A DNA stretch of 64,000 nt from Nodosilinea sp. PGN35 (GCF_029109325.1 NZ_JAQKQJ010000018.1:62001-126000); one strand, 5' to 3'; shown: positions 17,492 to 26,468, numbered from the stretch's first letter. Notes: generated from the sequence alone by a model not told the origin. Program-made: numbers and translations.

Positions 17492-17703
17492 AATATAGAG
17501 AGTTAGCTATAGATTGTGTGCGTCTGTCGTATCTATATTTAGAATGCCCTAAGGCCAGCGCTGCGTCATCTCTGGGTTGATATCTTTATGGCAGATTGGC
17601 CGAGGCTTAACAGTTCTCAAGAGTTTTGCGAACTGTGACCCCTATCACTTACAGCGCAGTGCGGCCCAGTGTTGTGAAGACTGGCTGGGCCATGACTGTT
17701 GTT

Positions 17704-18386
17704 TTAGCTGCTGGGGAAACAGGGGACGCTTAAGCTAAAGCCCGGCAGCACCGTTTCTCCTGAAAGCCGGGTAGGGAGCGATCGCACCGCCGCCTCTGCC
17801 CCAGGGCGATAGATTTCTACCCGCTGACCCTTGGGGTCAAACAGCCAGCCCAGGCGAACGCCGCTGGCTATGTATTCCTGCATTTTGGCCTGCAACAGCT
17901 CCAGGCTGTCGGTAGACGATAGTCCACAGGCCTGACTTCGCCAACGCACTTCCATGACAAAATCTGGAGCCAGGGGCGGAAACTTGCGCCGTTGCTCAGG
18001 GGTTAGCGCTTCCCAGCGGGATTGTTCAACCCAGGCGGCATCGGGCGATGGCCCTTCGAGCCGGTCTTTGACCATCGCTTGCTGCCAATCGGCAACTGGA
18101 AAACTGTCGAGGAGCTAAAAACCTTACCAAGCTGGGTTTGCTTATTCCAGAGGTACAGTTCGCCGCCAACCTCCATCGCTTGGTTGCCGCTCTCACCGCC
18201 AACAGGGGGCATAACGATTAACACTCCGTGGGCATTTTGCTCGATCGCCATCTCTTGCTCAATCGCCATCTCCGGGTTGTGGATGCAGAGTTGGTAAAAC
18301 TGCTCATCAGTCAAATGAACAGCCTCAAGATTGATTTCAAGCGGTAAATCCAGGGTGGTCACAGGCTGCTCCAAGGGAAGGGGCAA
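17704..18386 (-). pseudogene. Uma2 family (DUF820) endonuclease-like gene, frameshifted by a 26-nt insertion
   Basis: Two overlapping reverse-strand frames together make one Uma2-family protein. The N-terminal part (from 18386) has LTDEQFYQLCIHNPEM, GVLIVMPPVGGESGNQA and SSTVFQLPIGSKR. The C-terminal part, in another frame, has SPDAAWVEQSRW, FVMEVRW and GVRLGWLFDPKGQRVEIYR. Uma2 proteins have a PD-(D/E)xK nuclease fold (here D of SPDAAW and E-V of MEVRW). Removing bases 18049-18074 (26 nt) joins the frames as GSKR-SPDAAW and recreates a GCGATCGC site at the junction. The gene is therefore probably disrupted by a small insertion. Translation of the C-terminal fragment from an internal ATG near 18075 cannot be excluded. 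Confidence 0.8.
18049..18074. repeat. 26-nt hairpin-containing insertion within the Uma2 gene
   Basis: On the reverse strand the inserted sequence starts TGGTCAAAGACCGG and ends GGGCCA. With its flanks it is bounded by GCGATGG/CCATCGC inverted repeats. It shares its first 14 bases with a 24-nt segment at 41784-41807 inside another gene. Its removal restores both reading frame and a HIP1 octamer. Confidence 0.7.
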
Positions 18387-18706
18387 GATCTGACTGGGGG
18401 TAGTGCTCTGTATGGTAGCGATTCGTCTATCTTGTGAAAATGGCTAAAAACCGTTGCGGGCGAACAATTCTACCGAGTGAACTGTCTAAACTATTCACTA
18501 ACTTGTGCCACCGATGCCGATTCTGAGCGTGATTCGTTCCCGACTTCAGCTCAATCTTTTCAGCGTTTCCCCAATCTATGCCTGTCTGATGGGGTCGATA
18601 TTCTCTGCCTCGTCGGCGCTCTGGCCTGTCCAGGGCGTTTTGTTTATAAAGTCGCCAGCGGTGAAGCGAGTTACCTATAAATCTCGTTTTTATTCCCCGT
18701 CTAACC
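18387..18706. other. Gene-free stretch
   Basis: 320 bases, more AT-rich than the surroundings. No open frame resembles a known protein and no repeat or RNA was recognised. The last 40 bases before the next gene contain T-rich sequence that may include its promoter. Confidence 0.4.
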
Positions 18707-19066
18707 ATGAGCTATAGCTTTGACATCATCGGCATCGCCCCGGTGCTGCAATTTTTCAACCACCAGCAGCAGGTGGAGACAAAGCGCGATCGCGCCCAGG
18801 CCTACCTCGGCAGCTACTGCTGCACCCTCGACGCCTTCATCGACGCCACCGAGGCTGTCCACCACAGGCCCGACTGGGACTGGGATGCGATCGTCAGCAC
18901 CATCGTCACCTTCTGGCTCAGGCAGGAAAACGACGTCCTCCACTGGAAGCAGCAGCTGGCCGCCGCCCAGGGCACCCCAAACCTGGGCGGCCAAAACCTA
19001 ATTGTGGCCCGCGTCGTCAACTATGACAGCCTGCGCCACGAGTTTGAAACCCTGTTTGACGACTAG
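18707..19066 (+). CDS. Conserved hypothetical protein
   Basis: 119 residues, starting MSYSFDIIGIAPVLQFFNHQQQ. The protein is helical and soluble, with Trp-rich segments (RPDWDWDAIVSTIVTFW) and a C terminus ending FETLFDD. It has the look of a conserved cyanobacterial small protein, but I cannot assign a function. It precedes nblS by 73 bp on the same strand, so co-transcription is possible. Confidence 0.7.
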   Translation: MSYSFDIIGIAPVLQFFNHQQQVETKRDRAQAYLGSYCCTLDAFIDATEAVHHRPDWDWDAIVSTIVTFWLRQENDVLHWKQQLAAAQGTPNLGGQNLIVARVVNYDSLRHEFETLFDD

Positions 19067-19139
19067 GGGGCGGGGCCAAGACGCGAAGAACATGCCAGAA
19101 TAAAGGCTGCATTTAACATCCAGCATTAGATAGGTTCCG

Positions 19140-21155
19140 TTGATCAGGCTCCTGACTAAAATTCGCGATATCTTCCTGCGCTGGTGGGGCGACTTCACCC
19201 TGCAAACCCGGCTGATGGCCGGGGCGACGCTGGTGGTGTCGATGATTACCAGCGCCCTCACCTTCTGGGCCGTCAACACCATTCAGATGGATGCCCGCCT
19301 CAACGACACCCGCTTTGCCCGCGATCTGGGGCTGCTGCTGGCCGCCAACGTCGCTCCCCTGGTCAACGAAGCCGACCGCACTGAACTGGCCCGGTTTTCC
19401 TACAGCTTTTACCAGAGCACGTCCAGCGTGCGCTACATGCTCTACGCCGACGAAAATGGCGACATCTTTTTTGGCATTCCCTTCTCCGAGGCGTCGGTAC
19501 AAAACTCCCTCACCCTCCGGCGGCGTATGCAGCTGCCCGAGGGCTACGCCCAAAACACCGATCGCCCCCTGGTGCGCCAGCACCTCACCCCCGTGGGCGA
19601 AGTCACCGATGTGTTTGTGCCGCTCAACTACAACGGCACCCACCTGGGGGTGCTGGCCATGGGCATCAACCCCAACCCCACGGTGGTGGCCTCGTCGCAC
19701 CTGACCCGCGACGTCACCATTGCGGTGTTTGTCTCCATCTGGGTGATGGTGATTTTGGGGGCTGTGTTCAATGCCCTCACCATCACCCAGCCGATCAAAG
19801 AGCTGGTGCTGGGGGTCAAAAACATCGCCGCTGGCAACTTCAACCAGCGCATTGACCTGCCCCTAGGGGGCGAACTGGGCGAGCTGATCTACAGCTTCAA
19901 CGACATGGCCGAGCGCCTGGAGCGCTACGAAGAGCAGAACATCGAAGAACTCACTGCCGAAAAAGCCAAGCTCGAAACCCTGGTGTCTACCATCGCCGAC
20001 GGCGCTATTTTGCTCGACAGCGACATGCACGCGGTGCTGGTCAACCCCACCGCCCGCCGCATCTTCGGCTGGGACCACCAGACCCTCGACGGCGAAAATA
20101 TTCTGGAGCACTTCCCCGCCCCGGTGCGGGTACAGCTCACCCGACCTCTGTTTCAAGCCGTCAAGGGCGACTCAGAGGCGATGGAGTTTCGGGTGCCGAT
20201 TACTGAACCCAGCCACCGCACCCTGCGCATTTTGCTCAACACCGTGCTCGACCAGGCCCGAGAAAACGTCAAAGGGCTGGCCATCACTGTGCAGGACATC
20301 ACCCGCGAGGTGGCCCTCAACGAGGCCAAGGCCCAGTTCATCAGCAATGTCTCCCACGAGCTGCGCACGCCGCTGTTCAACATCAAGTCGTTCATCGAAA
20401 CCCTGCACGAGTACGGCGAAGACCTCAGCGACGGCGAGCGCAAAGAATTTCTCGAAACCGCCAACCACGAAACCGATCGCCTCACCCGCCTGGTCAACGA
20501 CGTGCTCGACTTGTCGCGCCTGGAGTCGAGCCGCCAGTACCAGCTTGAAGCGGTGGACATCATTCAGCCCATCGAGCAGACCCTGCGCACCCATCGGCTC
20601 AATGCCCGCGACAAGCAGATCGAGCTGTTGCAGGATGTTGAACCTAACCTGCCGCCCGTGATCGGCAACTACGACCTGCTGCTCCAGGTGTTTAGCAACC
20701 TGGTGGGCAACGCGCTCAAGTTCACCGAGCCCGGTGGCCAGGTGATGCTGCGGGCGCACCAGATTGTGCCCCCAGGGGAGGGCCTCGATGAAGGGGGCTA
20801 CATTCGTATTGAGATCTCAGATACCGGCATCGGCATTGCCCCGGAAGACCAGCAGGCTATCTTCGATCGCTTCTTTCGGGTCGAAAACCGCGTCCACACC
20901 CTGGAGGGCACCGGCCTGGGCCTCTCGATTGTCAAAAACATCATCGAAAAGCACAGCAGCCAGGTACACCTGGTCAGCGAGGTGGGCGTCGGCACCACCT
21001 TCTGGTTTGATGTCGCCGCCTACCAGCCCGATGCGATCGCGGTGATGGCGAAAGACGCCACCCATCACGTGGACGGTAAGGATCTGGCGATCGCCGCCAT
21101 CAGCCCCTCAGCGGTAGACACCTCAACACTGATACCCAAAGCCGACCAAAACTAA
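19140..21155 (+). CDS. nblS: Sensor histidine kinase NblS/Hik33 (DspA)
   Basis: 671 residues from a TTG at 19140, close to the ~660 residues of the family. Domains in order: membrane helix (about 25-47); an extracytoplasmic sensor region; a second helix (about 194-217); HAMP (218-270, TQPIKELVLGVKNIAAGNF); a PAS domain (about 280-400); the dimerisation/phosphoacceptor region with SNVSHELRTPLFNIKSFIET; and the ATPase domain (N box VFSNLVGNALKFTE, DTGIGI, GTGLGLSIV). Hik33/NblS is the conserved cyanobacterial kinase that controls high-light, cold, osmotic and nutrient responses via RpaB and regulates phycobilisome degradation. No response-regulator gene is adjacent, as usual for this kinase. 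Confidence 0.95.
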   Translation: MIRLLTKIRDIFLRWWGDFTLQTRLMAGATLVVSMITSALTFWAVNTIQMDARLNDTRFARDLGLLLAANVAPLVNEADRTELARFSYSFYQSTSSVRYMLYADENGDIFFGIPFSEASVQNSLTLRRRMQLPEGYAQNTDRPLVRQHLTPVGEVTDVFVPLNYNGTHLGVLAMGINPNPTVVASSHLTRDVTIAVFVSIWVMVILGAVFNALTITQPIKELVLGVKNIAAGNFNQRIDLPLGGELGELIYSFNDMAERLERYEEQNIEELTAEKAKLETLVSTIADGAILLDSDMHAVLVNPTARRIFGWDHQTLDGENILEHFPAPVRVQLTRPLFQAVKGDSEAMEFRVPITEPSHRTLRILLNTVLDQARENVKGLAITVQDITREVALNEAKAQFISNVSHELRTPLFNIKSFIETLHEYGEDLSDGERKEFLETANHETDRLTRLVNDVLDLSRLESSRQYQLEAVDIIQPIEQTLRTHRLNARDKQIELLQDVEPNLPPVIGNYDLLLQVFSNLVGNALKFTEPGGQVMLRAHQIVPPGEGLDEGGYIRIEISDTGIGIAPEDQQAIFDRFFRVENRVHTLEGTGLGLSIVKNIIEKHSSQVHLVSEVGVGTTFWFDVAAYQPDAIAVMAKDATHHVDGKDLAIAAISPSAVDTSTLIPKADQN

Positions 21156-21166
21156 CGGTGGGGCAA

Positions 21167-21536
21167 TTTGCAGCAGTTGATTTAGGTAGGACACTTTGAC
21201 AGGCGGAATCCTCTGCTAGAGCGTCGGTACAGTATTTGTTTTGCAGCAATGCTAGGGGCAGGCGAGCCACAATTGTGGCGGTAAGCCCAAGGAGCTACTG
21301 GGGCCATGTCGCTGGCCCCAGACCCCCGTCGACCGGGGGCGTTCCGCCGCCCTGGATCCGACGGAAAGGAGCGATCGATCATCGGTTTAAACCTTTGTCC
21401 TGCCAAGCAATCGGTAGGACTCTGTAGACCCTGCGGTGGCAGATTCTAGATCGCGGCCATACTAAATCGGTGCTCTAGGGGCATTGCAGTGTGTCGCCCC
21501 CACGTCAGACCTGTCTTAGCCTAATGGATCTTTGCG
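21167..21536. repeat. Element A, long form; structured non-coding region
   Basis: The left end TTTGCAGCAGTTGATT and the following GGACACTTTGACAG match the left half of 11656-11723. The right end CAGACCTGTCTTAGCCTAATGG matches its right half. The ~300 bases between are absent from the short form. They encode no protein but contain strong GC hairpins: CTGGGGCC/GGCCCCAG (21297-21320) and CCCCCG/CGGGGG (about 21323-21339). This fills the whole gap between nblS and trpF. It may be a MITE-like element or a non-coding RNA locus; no transposase is present. Confidence 0.5.
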
Positions 21537-21538
21537 TC

Positions 21539-22192
21539 CTACACGGCAGTGTGCAACCACGGCTGTAATTGTTCAAACAGGTGTTGAACCAAGGCTAAAT
21601 CCTTTACGCCGGGCTGGTGTTCGACGCCGCTGGAGAGGTCGATGCCGTCGGGCTTGAGGGTCGAAAGCGCTGTGGCGATGTTTTCAGGCGTCAGTCCACC
21701 GGCCAGCATCCAGGGGCAGGCGGGCCGAAACGACACCAGGGTGTCCCAGTCGAGCGTCAGACCCGTGCCGCCGAGCTGCTGGGGATGGTAGGCGTCGAGC
21801 AGCAGGGCATCGACGTAGGGGGCATAGGTGGTGGCCCGCAGCAGGTCGGCGGCGGTGCGCACGCGAATCGCTTTGATCAGGAAGATGCCGGGTAGCTCGG
21901 TCAGGAGCTGCTGGCACAGTTCGAGGGGTTCTTGACCGTGGAGCTGGATGTGGCTGAGGTTGGTCTGTCGAGCAGTGTCAGCCATCTCCGCCAGCGGGGC
22001 ATCGGCAAACACGCCCACGGTTTTGGTCACCACTCCCGCCGCGTCGAGGGCCTGGGTGATTTCGGCGATCGCCCCAGGAGTCAGGTAGCGGGGCGACTGG
22101 GGCACGCAGATAAATCCCAGGTGGGTGGCACCGCAACGGGCGATCGCGATCGCCTGCTCCGCCTGGGTAATGCCGCAAATCTTGACCCGCAT
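21539..22192 (-). CDS. trpF: Phosphoribosylanthranilate isomerase
   Basis: 217 residues from ATG 22192; another Met six codons upstream (22210) is possible, but the family begins at MRVKICGIT. Motifs: VKICGIT (catalytic Cys), LGFICVPQSPRYL, VGVFAD, IQLHGQE, and LLLDAY with the catalytic Asp; GGTGLTLDW and LAGGLTPENI bind phosphate. It isomerises N-phosphoribosylanthranilate in tryptophan synthesis. It is a single gene without other trp genes nearby, as is common in cyanobacteria. Confidence 0.95.
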   Translation of the reverse strand: MRVKICGITQAEQAIAIARCGATHLGFICVPQSPRYLTPGAIAEITQALDAAGVVTKTVGVFADAPLAEMADTARQTNLSHIQLHGQEPLELCQQLLTELPGIFLIKAIRVRTAADLLRATTYAPYVDALLLDAYHPQQLGGTGLTLDWDTLVSFRPACPWMLAGGLTPENIATALSTLKPDGIDLSSGVEHQPGVKDLALVQHLFEQLQPWLHTAV

Positions 22193-22358
22193 GTTAACTC
22201 TATTGAACATTTCGCCGAGGGGGTACCGCCAGATTTTTATAATCCAGCTAGGCTTAAATGCCCATAACAGGGCCGTACTTAAGCATAGACGTTAAGCGAT
22301 TGTTGTTAAATTCTGTTTCTGCAACACCCAATTTTAGACCTCTAGCGGAGAAATAACA

Positions 22359-22631
22359 TTGCTGTTTTCTACCCTGCTTGCCGCCTACACCGTGCCCACC
22401 ACCCCCGAGTGGTCGCCTAAAGTGGCGCTGATTATGATCACCTGCAACCTGTTTGTGCTGGCCATCGGCAAGTACGCCATCCGCAAGCCCGGAGCGGGGC
22501 CAGCGCTGCCTGTGGGCCTACCGATGCTGTTTGAGGGCTTTGGCTTGCCCGAGCTGCTGGCGATCGCCAGCTTTGGCCATATTCTCGGTGCCGGCATGAT
22601 TTTAGGCTTGGGCAACGCCGGACTGCTCTAG
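22359..22631 (+). CDS. psaK: Photosystem I subunit PsaK
   Basis: 90 residues from a TTG at 22359. Two membrane helices (about 22-40 and 62-84) flank a short cytoplasmic loop, the known PsaK topology. TPEWSPKVALIMITCNLFVLAIG and the C-terminal ELLAIASFGHILGAGMILGLGNAGLL match the family. PsaK sits at the edge of the photosystem I trimer in the thylakoid membrane and helps energy transfer from phycobilisomes. The upstream region contains TATAAT at 22238-22243, a possible -10 box 115 bp before the start. The TTG is used because GGAG at 22348-22351 precedes it and there is no earlier start in frame with homology. Confidence 0.93.
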   Translation: MLFSTLLAAYTVPTTPEWSPKVALIMITCNLFVLAIGKYAIRKPGAGPALPVGLPMLFEGFGLPELLAIASFGHILGAGMILGLGNAGLL

Positions 22632-22770
22632 CTGCTGCCAACGACCGCCGCCCAGCGACTTTATGGGGCGATTGGTAGAATAAAGCCATACCCCCGACCC
22701 GAGGGCGCTAGTTTTGCTAGAGCCCATCGGGTCTGACCTGGTATTCGACAGCATTCATAGGAGCTAGGCA

Positions 22771-23982
22771 ATGCAATCCAGCTGGCGCGTTGGGGCTATT
22801 TTAGGCATTCCTCTGTTTGTCGATAGCTCCTGGTTCATTATTTTGCTGCTGGTCACCGTGTCCTACGGGCTAGAGCCCAGCTGGCACTCGGCCTGGGGCA
22901 ACCTGGCCTGGGGCATGGGCTTTGCCCTGGCGCTGCTGCTGTTTGCCTCGGTGCTGCTCCACGAGCTGGGCCACAGCATTGCCGCCAAGACCCAGGGCAT
23001 TGCAGTCAACTCAATTACGCTGTTTTTGTTTGGCGGCATTGCCTCCATCGACAAAGAGTCGAAGACTCCCGAAGACGCGCTCAAGGTGGCGATCGCAGGC
23101 CCCCTGGTCAGCTTTGGCCTGTTTCTGCTGCTCACTGCGATCTCCACCATTCCGGCCCTGCCGACTCCGGTGGCGGTGATTATCGGCAGCGTGGCCCAGA
23201 TCAACCTGGTGCTGACGCTGTTCAACATGATTCCCGGTCTTCCCCTCGACGGGGGCCAGGTGCTCAAAGCCCTGGTCTGGAAAGGCACAGGCAGCCGCAT
23301 CAAAGGCATTCGCTGGGCGGCCCGCTCAGGCCAGCTATTGGGCTGGCTGGCGATTACCTTTGGCCTGGTAATGGCCCTGGCCTACCAGGCGTTTTCGGGC
23401 TTTTGGATTGCCGCCATCGGCTGGTTTGCCCTGCGCAACGCCGCCGCCTACAACCAGGTCACCAATCTGCAAGAGGCTATGCTGGCCCTGACCGCCGCCG
23501 ATGCCATGGCCCGCGACTTTAAGGTGGTCGATGCCGGTATGGCGCTGCGGCAGTTTGCCGACACCTACCTGCTCGAAGAAAACCGCGCCCCTGCCTACTT
23601 CGCCGCCTCCGATGGGCGCTACCGGGGCCTGGTCAGCATTGAAGATATGCGGGCGATCGAGCGCAGCCAGTGGGAAATGCTGCCCCTCAGCCACATCGCC
23701 AAACCGCTGCTGGATATTCCCTCGGTGCGGGAAGGCACGCCGCTGACCGAGGCCATCGACCAGCTTGAAGCCCTGCAACTGCCTCGGCTCACGGTGCTAA
23801 CCCCCGCCGACGCCGTCGCAGGCACCATCGATCGCGGCGATGTGGTGCGGGCGATCGCCGATCGCCTGGGCCTGCGGGTCTCCCCCGCCATGATTCAGCG
23901 CATCAAAGAAGAAGGCCAGTACCCGCCGGGCCTACAGCTGCCCTCGATTGCCAAGTCGGTGCTCGAAGAGGCGCGGGCGTAG
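22771..23982 (+). CDS. Site-2-protease family (M50) intramembrane metalloprotease
   Basis: 403 residues. Membrane segments fill residues ~10-230. Zinc ligands are visible: HELGH at 64-68 and the later LPLDGGQ (D160). The second half (about 245-370) looks like a pair of degenerate CBS domains (DAMARDFKVVDAGMAL, and PSVREGTPLTEAIDQL), as in S2P proteins of the SpoIVFB/YwhC type. These enzymes cleave transmembrane anti-sigma factors or signalling proteins. GGAGCTAGG lies 6 bp before the ATG. The substrate is unknown. It is separated from psaK by 139 bp. Confidence 0.92.
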   Translation: MQSSWRVGAILGIPLFVDSSWFIILLLVTVSYGLEPSWHSAWGNLAWGMGFALALLLFASVLLHELGHSIAAKTQGIAVNSITLFLFGGIASIDKESKTPEDALKVAIAGPLVSFGLFLLLTAISTIPALPTPVAVIIGSVAQINLVLTLFNMIPGLPLDGGQVLKALVWKGTGSRIKGIRWAARSGQLLGWLAITFGLVMALAYQAFSGFWIAAIGWFALRNAAAYNQVTNLQEAMLALTAADAMARDFKVVDAGMALRQFADTYLLEENRAPAYFAASDGRYRGLVSIEDMRAIERSQWEMLPLSHIAKPLLDIPSVREGTPLTEAIDQLEALQLPRLTVLTPADAVAGTIDRGDVVRAIADRLGLRVSPAMIQRIKEEGQYPPGLQLPSIAKSVLEEARA

Positions 23983-24003
23983 GGGATTGGGGGTTGGGGT
24001 TTA

Positions 24004-24080
24004 GGTATCAGGTATCGGGTGTCGGGTATCAGGTGTCGGGTGCCAGGGTTAGTTCTCCTGATACCCGACACCTGATACCC
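24004..24080. repeat. Heptamer repeat array forming an 18-bp perfect hairpin
   Basis: Units GGTATCA, GGTATCG, GGTGTCG, GGTATCA, GGTGTCG, GGTGCCA run in register from 24004. The segment 24024-24041 (GGGTATCAGGTGTCGGGT) is exactly complementary to 24063-24080. It sits between the converging M50 protease and YbjN-like genes and could act as a two-way transcription end. The same heptamer family occurs at 63774-63931. Confidence 0.85.
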
Positions 24081-24086
24081 ACAAAC

Positions 24087-24563
24087 CTACGCCAGCCCAA
24101 ATTCGGCCAAGAGTGCCTCGTCGGAGTCGTCGGCAATGGTGGCCACGATGGTCATCAGCCGAGAGATTTCAGCCGGAGAGATGTCTTTGAGAATGCGGCT
24201 CGAAATCACCAGCACCTGATTGCCGGAGATGCCGAAGCGGGCTTCGAGGGTCTCGTTACAGTTTTTCTCTAGCAGTAGCTTCATCAGGCGGGGCTCGTCT
24301 CTGGCGGGCAGCACCAGTACTGGCGACCACACCGTCAGGGTGTCGGTCTCGGTTTCACCCGTCAGCTGGGCGTACACATCGACACTGCCGTACCTAAAGC
24401 GCCACAGGTGTCCCTGGTCGCTCTGGCTAACCATAGCCCCATCTCCCTGGTCGAGGGAGGCAATGACTGCCTCAATGGTGTCTACGTAGGAGACGATGTC
24501 GAGTCCCGTGTCAGAGGGCGGAGTGGAGTAAGACAGATCCATATCAATTGCGTCGTTAGGCAT
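24087..24563 (-). CDS. YbjN-domain-like hypothetical protein
   Basis: 158 residues from ATG 24563 (a longer in-frame reading to 24635 lacks homology-like sequence). The N-terminal ~20 residues are acidic and Ser/Thr-rich. The rest has the alternating pattern of YbjN domains: TIEAVIASLDQGDGAMV, then beta strands HLWRFRYGSVDVYAQL and TLTVWSPVLVLP, then two helices (RLMKLLLEKNCNETLEARFG and SRLMTIVATIADDSDEAL). YbjN proteins resemble type III secretion chaperones in fold; the cyanobacterial members have no established role. Confidence in the family is moderate. Confidence 0.7.
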   Translation of the reverse strand: MPNDAIDMDLSYSTPPSDTGLDIVSYVDTIEAVIASLDQGDGAMVSQSDQGHLWRFRYGSVDVYAQLTGETETDTLTVWSPVLVLPARDEPRLMKLLLEKNCNETLEARFGISGNQVLVISSRILKDISPAEISRLMTIVATIADDSDEALLAEFGLA

Positions 24564-24778
24564 AACAGACCCTTGGTAGCGATTGCTCAACAAACCCACG
24601 GGGCCAGCCTGCGGCGGGGAAACCTGAACCGTCAAAAGACTGACCGCAGAAAATATCCAGAAAGCTGGGGCGGTGGTTCAGAGACCGGCCCGGCGGGCCA
24701 TCGCTGCGCCTCCCCAACTGTAGCCCCTTGTGCTATCTCTGACCATCCCCCCACTGTTGGCCATGGGTAGAGCTGCGA

Positions 24779-25441
24779 TCACCCCGCCGTTTCGACTTCC
24801 TGGAACTGGTCTTCTAGGGTATCAAAGCTGTAGTCTCGCATCTCGGGCACCTCGGGCGGCACCTCAAACCCGTTGATCGTGCAGGCCTGACGCCGCTCGG
24901 GCCGCGATGAGTAGCGGCAGAGGTGTTCGATGAAGTGAAACACTACCTTGGGGTCAGACCACTTCATCTCGGCCCGCTGTTTGAGAATAATTAGCGCCTC
25001 TTTGTCGCTCATGGAGCTGCGCCAGCCCTTGCGCTGGCGGCACGACACCCAGGCGTTGAGCACCTGAAAAATGCGAGCCAGGTGATTTTGAGGAATTGCC
25101 CGCAGGTGGTACTGCTCTAGCACGTCGGCGACATCGTGGAGTCCGGCGTCGCGGGCCAGTTGCGCGCTGGCGTTAAACAGCACTTCCATTTCGGTGACGG
25201 CCTGGTCGTGGTCGGAATACTGCTGCCGGAGGTGTTGGTCGTTGAGGTAGATGGCCCCCAGGTTTTTGAAGTGGGCGGCCAGAAAAAGCGTCTTTTTGTC
25301 GCGATCGCCCAGCCCGGCAATGGTGCCGTAGGCCAGGCAGAGGTCGGCCAGAAAGATTGATTCTTCAAACAGCAGGGGTTGCCTGCGCTTGAGCAGACTG
25401 CGCAGCAGTTTAATAAAGCTGTGGAAGCTGGGGTAGCTCAT
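24779..25441 (-). CDS. Degenerate HD-GYP-like protein (catalytic motifs lost)
   Basis: 220 residues. The overall helical pattern follows HD-GYP domains: LADLCLAYGTIAGLGDRDKK, then a core, then IPQNHLARIFQVLNAW, SDKEALIILKQRAEMKWSDP and VVFHFIEHL. Where active enzymes read AAHLHDIGK, this one reads AAHFKNLGA, so the metal-binding His-Asp pair is Lys-Asn. The HHERxxGxGYP block is also missing. It cannot hydrolyse c-di-GMP by the known mechanism and may instead act as a binding or scaffold protein. The similarity is by eye and moderate. It is transcribed alone, with 215 bp to the YbjN-like gene. Confidence 0.6.
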   Translation of the reverse strand: MSYPSFHSFIKLLRSLLKRRQPLLFEESIFLADLCLAYGTIAGLGDRDKKTLFLAAHFKNLGAIYLNDQHLRQQYSDHDQAVTEMEVLFNASAQLARDAGLHDVADVLEQYHLRAIPQNHLARIFQVLNAWVSCRQRKGWRSSMSDKEALIILKQRAEMKWSDPKVVFHFIEHLCRYSSRPERRQACTINGFEVPPEVPEMRDYSFDTLEDQFQEVETAG

Positions 25442-25721
25442 GGGTCAAGGATTCCCTGAAACAGCCGACGGCAAACAGAACCTTCACCGCTAGATGAAGT
25501 GTTGTAGTCTACGCAAACCGAGGGCAGACGATTGGCCGACGGTGGATCAGCACCACCAGCCCGTCCAAGACTCGCTACCGCTGGTCTGCACCCAACCTCT
25601 ATCGCCGAATCAGCAGAGCCAGGGCAGTGTTTTCAGGGAACACCCCAAGTCTAAGTCAAAACTATGGTGCGGTGACGCCCTTGGTCAGGTCGCTGGGCTG
25701 CCCCAGCGCGGCCCAGCGACC

Positions 25722-26390
25722 TCAGGGGCCCAGCAGATTGAGGGAGGCCAACCAGTCGGCCAAACCATTTAAAATTAGCTGCACCCCAATTGCCATGACA
25801 AACAGCCCCAGCAGTCGGCTCATGGCCTGAATGCCGCTGGCTCCGAGAGCTTTGAGCAGGAGCGTAGACGATCGCAGCGACAGAAAAATCACGCCGCCAA
25901 TCAGGGCGATGGCAGCGGCGATCGCCAGCAGATTCATTGCCGTGGGTACCGAGAGATCGCCCCCGGCCTGGGCGGCCAGGCCGAGGGTGACGGCGATCGC
26001 CCCTGGCCCCCCCAGCAGCGGTATGGTCATCGGCATAAACGAAATGTCTTTGTGCTCGCCGATGCGGTGGGCAGCATCCTGGTTGTCCACCTCGTTGAGC
26101 TTGGGGTCAGAGTTCATCGCCTTCCAGGCCGCGTGAAAGACGACAATACCCCCCGCGATGCGCACCACCGCCAGGGAAACTCCAAAAAATCGCAGCACGC
26201 TGCCGCCCACCAGCAGCGTACCCACCAGCAGCACCACTACATTGCGGGCAATGCTCAGGGCGTAGCGATGGCGCAGCGACGCGGGCACCCCCGTGGTCAG
26301 CACCAAAAAGATCGGCACCGCACCAATGGGGTCTACCACCGGAAACAGTGCCGCCAGAGTGCCGACCACAAACTCAAGAAACGTTCGCAC
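25722..26390 (-). CDS. MarC family integral membrane protein
   Basis: 222 residues with six membrane helices. Family pattern: ALFPVVDPIGAVPIFLVLT at the N terminus and the repeated MTIPLLGGPGAIAVTLGLA in the middle, two inverted halves each with a Pro-Gly/Pro-x-x-P motif. MarC (UPF0056) proteins were once thought to confer antibiotic resistance; the function is not established. The 280 bases downstream (25442-25721) contain nothing I recognise. Confidence 0.88.
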   Translation of the reverse strand: MRTFLEFVVGTLAALFPVVDPIGAVPIFLVLTTGVPASLRHRYALSIARNVVVLLVGTLLVGGSVLRFFGVSLAVVRIAGGIVVFHAAWKAMNSDPKLNEVDNQDAAHRIGEHKDISFMPMTIPLLGGPGAIAVTLGLAAQAGGDLSVPTAMNLLAIAAAIALIGGVIFLSLRSSTLLLKALGASGIQAMSRLLGLFVMAIGVQLILNGLADWLASLNLLGP

Positions 26391-26468
26391 CGCCGCTGCG
26401 CCCCAAAAATCCTGGTTCTACTCTACGGCTATTTCCCTTGGCGTAGCGGTGGCTGCGCTACAGACAGC

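Noticed and set aside
18427..18708. 93-codon reverse open frame in the Uma2 upstream gap
   Set aside because: Basic, low-hydrophobicity sequence with no family resemblance and no ribosome site.
21167..21536. Insertion sequence with transposase
   Set aside because: No open frame in the interior resembles a transposase, so only a non-coding element or RNA is supportable.
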